In this document: positions 13,390 to 14,290 of the stretch, one piece after another | How positions within the stretch are numbered: the stretch's first letter is position 1 | How the letters are laid out: every line of letters begins with the position of its first letter | Origin: JBAPRR01 sp049281195 | GTDB lineage: Bacteria; Actinomycetota; Acidimicrobiia; Acidimicrobiales; CAVXTF01 | Length of the DNA stretch: 14,290 nt | Direction: 5' to 3' | Assembly: GCA_049281195.1 (NCBI GenBank) | Contig: JBAPRR010000376.1 | Coordinates: 1-14,290 of the forward strand | Translations under genes and position numbers: made by a program | Notes under the pieces: generated by a model | Databases searched by the model: none | Told to the model about the DNA's origin: nothing | What the model saw: the letters and a program-made list of their open reading frames with translations, nothing else

Positions 13390-14290
13390 GGCGGCTGATG
13401 GTGCGGCTGATCGCGTTCCTCTTGATATTCATCGTCGGCCTCTATTACATCGGTGTCGACGTCCTCGATTTCCACCTTGGGGCGCAGCCCTTCACTGTCA
13501 CGGCCCTTGCTCCAGCAGCAGGGGGTCTCTACTCGGGGGCCAGCGTCGACTATCGCGGGGTCGTCGTGGGCCAGGTCACCTCGGTGGCCCTGTCGCCCAC
13601 GGGAGTAACGGTAAAGCTCGGGATAAACGCTGGAACGCGCATACCCGACAACGGGTTAGCCCGCATAAGGCAGCTGTCAGCCTTGGGCGAGCAGTATCTC
13701 GACTTCCAGCCGACGCACGCGGGTGGTCCCTATCTGCACACCGGCAGCGTCATACCCGCTTCGCGCGTCGTCATACCGACGCCCATCGGCACCGCATTGG
13801 ACGACCTCAGCTCGCTGCTCGATAGCGTAAACGGCAACGACCTTCAGACATTCGAGAGCTGGCTGGTGTCGGCTTTCATCGGCACGGGTTCCGGACTGCA
13901 CCAGATCATCACCACCGGGCAGAAACTCTTTGACTCTCTGGCTGCAGCCCAACCGGAGACGGTCAATCTCGTCGTCGACGGAAACACCGACCTGCACACC
14001 CTGGAGGCCACATCCGGCGACTTTCAAACCTTCGCCACGGGCCTCGCTTCGTTCACCCATCAGCTGGTTCTCTCCAACGGCGACCTACAGAATCTGATCA
14101 ACAATGCTTCGGCCGCCGCCAATACGGTGGGCCCCTTCCTCGCGTCCAACAATCCGTCGATCGCCGCCTTGATTGCGAACCTCGCCACCGATGCCAAGGC
14201 GGCGTACGCCGAGCAACCGGCAGTGCAGGCCCTGTTCCAGATACTTCCGATTGTCGCGAGCCGCGCCGCCGGGGCGCTAGCGGGTGGTGC
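13386..14290 (+). CDS. mceF: MceF-type MCE family protein (partial, cut by right edge)
   Basis: The frame from ATG 13386 (ATGA overlap with mceE) stays open to the window end: 301 full codons, no stop. A basic start MRRLMVRL leads into a membrane anchor (about 6-24). The MCE domain spans about 36-110, with GLYSGASVDYRGVVVGQVTSV and the SALGEQYLDFQP element typical of MceF. Helical tail sequence follows (LDDLSSLLDSVNGNDLQ, then FESWLVSAFIGTGSG). No cysteine occurs in the visible part. This is the sixth and last expected Mce subunit; Mce-associated (Mas) genes usually follow and would lie beyond the window. About 100 or more residues are probably missing. Confidence 0.92.
   Translation, partial: MRRLMVRLIAFLLIFIVGLYYIGVDVLDFHLGAQPFTVTALAPAAGGLYSGASVDYRGVVVGQVTSVALSPTGVTVKLGINAGTRIPDNGLARIRQLSALGEQYLDFQPTHAGGPYLHTGSVIPASRVVIPTPIGTALDDLSSLLDSVNGNDLQTFESWLVSAFIGTGSGLHQIITTGQKLFDSLAAAQPETVNLVVDGNTDLHTLEATSGDFQTFATGLASFTHQLVLSNGDLQNLINNASAAANTVGPFLASNNPSIAALIANLATDAKAAYAEQPAVQALFQILPIVASRAAGALAGG

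Noticed and set aside
1..14290. CRISPR arrays, tRNA or rRNA genes, insertion sequences
   Set aside because: I saw no regularly spaced direct repeats, cloverleaf-like sequences, rRNA motifs or recognisable transposase genes.

Overview
The window comes from a high-GC actinobacterium. The evidence is a complete-order yrbE-yrbE-mce(A-F) lipid-import operon, a DrrA/DrrB-type ABC exporter, GTG starts without a visible Shine-Dalgarno, and consistently GC-rich third codon positions. Complete eight-gene mce operons are largely an actinobacterial trait. I cannot place it at genus level from sequence alone; a mycobacterial-type relative or a deeper, perhaps uncultured, lineage are both possible.

Layout. 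Bases 1-125 hold the end of an unrecognised plus-strand gene. Bases 247-909 (minus) encode a protein with four tandem Trp/NGK/HR/GPA repeats, of a kind I associate with phage and giant-virus proteins. Bases 1056-3354 (minus) are a compact three-gene unit: a GbsR/MarR-type regulator, a DrrA-like ATPase and a DrrB-like permease. Both junctions are 4-base ATGA overlaps. A hairpin-plus-T terminator candidate lies beyond the permease. A 32-bp near-perfect palindrome just upstream of the regulator is a strong candidate operator. Bases 3444-4319 (minus) are an Asp-nucleophile alpha/beta hydrolase whose conserved sequence is spread over different reading frames, so it is annotated as a pseudogene. Bases 4341-5210 (minus) encode a class I SAM-dependent methyltransferase.

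A roughly 630-base divergent intergenic region (5211-5838) separates this minus-strand block from the mce operon. It holds a bulged hairpin and a possible 20-residue leader ORF with a good ribosome-binding site, but no convincing full-size gene.

From 5839 to the right edge the plus strand carries yrbEA, yrbEB, mceA, mceB, mceC, mceD, mceE (lipoprotein) and mceF, the last cut by the window end. Every junction overlaps: TGATG for yrbEA/yrbEB and ATGA for the other six. The products should assemble into one machine: two MlaE-type permeases in the membrane and a hetero-hexamer of MCE proteins forming an extracytoplasmic conduit for lipids or sterols. No MceG-type ATPase is seen here; in known systems it is often encoded elsewhere.

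Nothing here is clearly a new system. The most informative points are the candidate operator, the multiply frameshifted hydrolase, the leader ORF, and the paired C-terminal cysteines in MceA-MceD.
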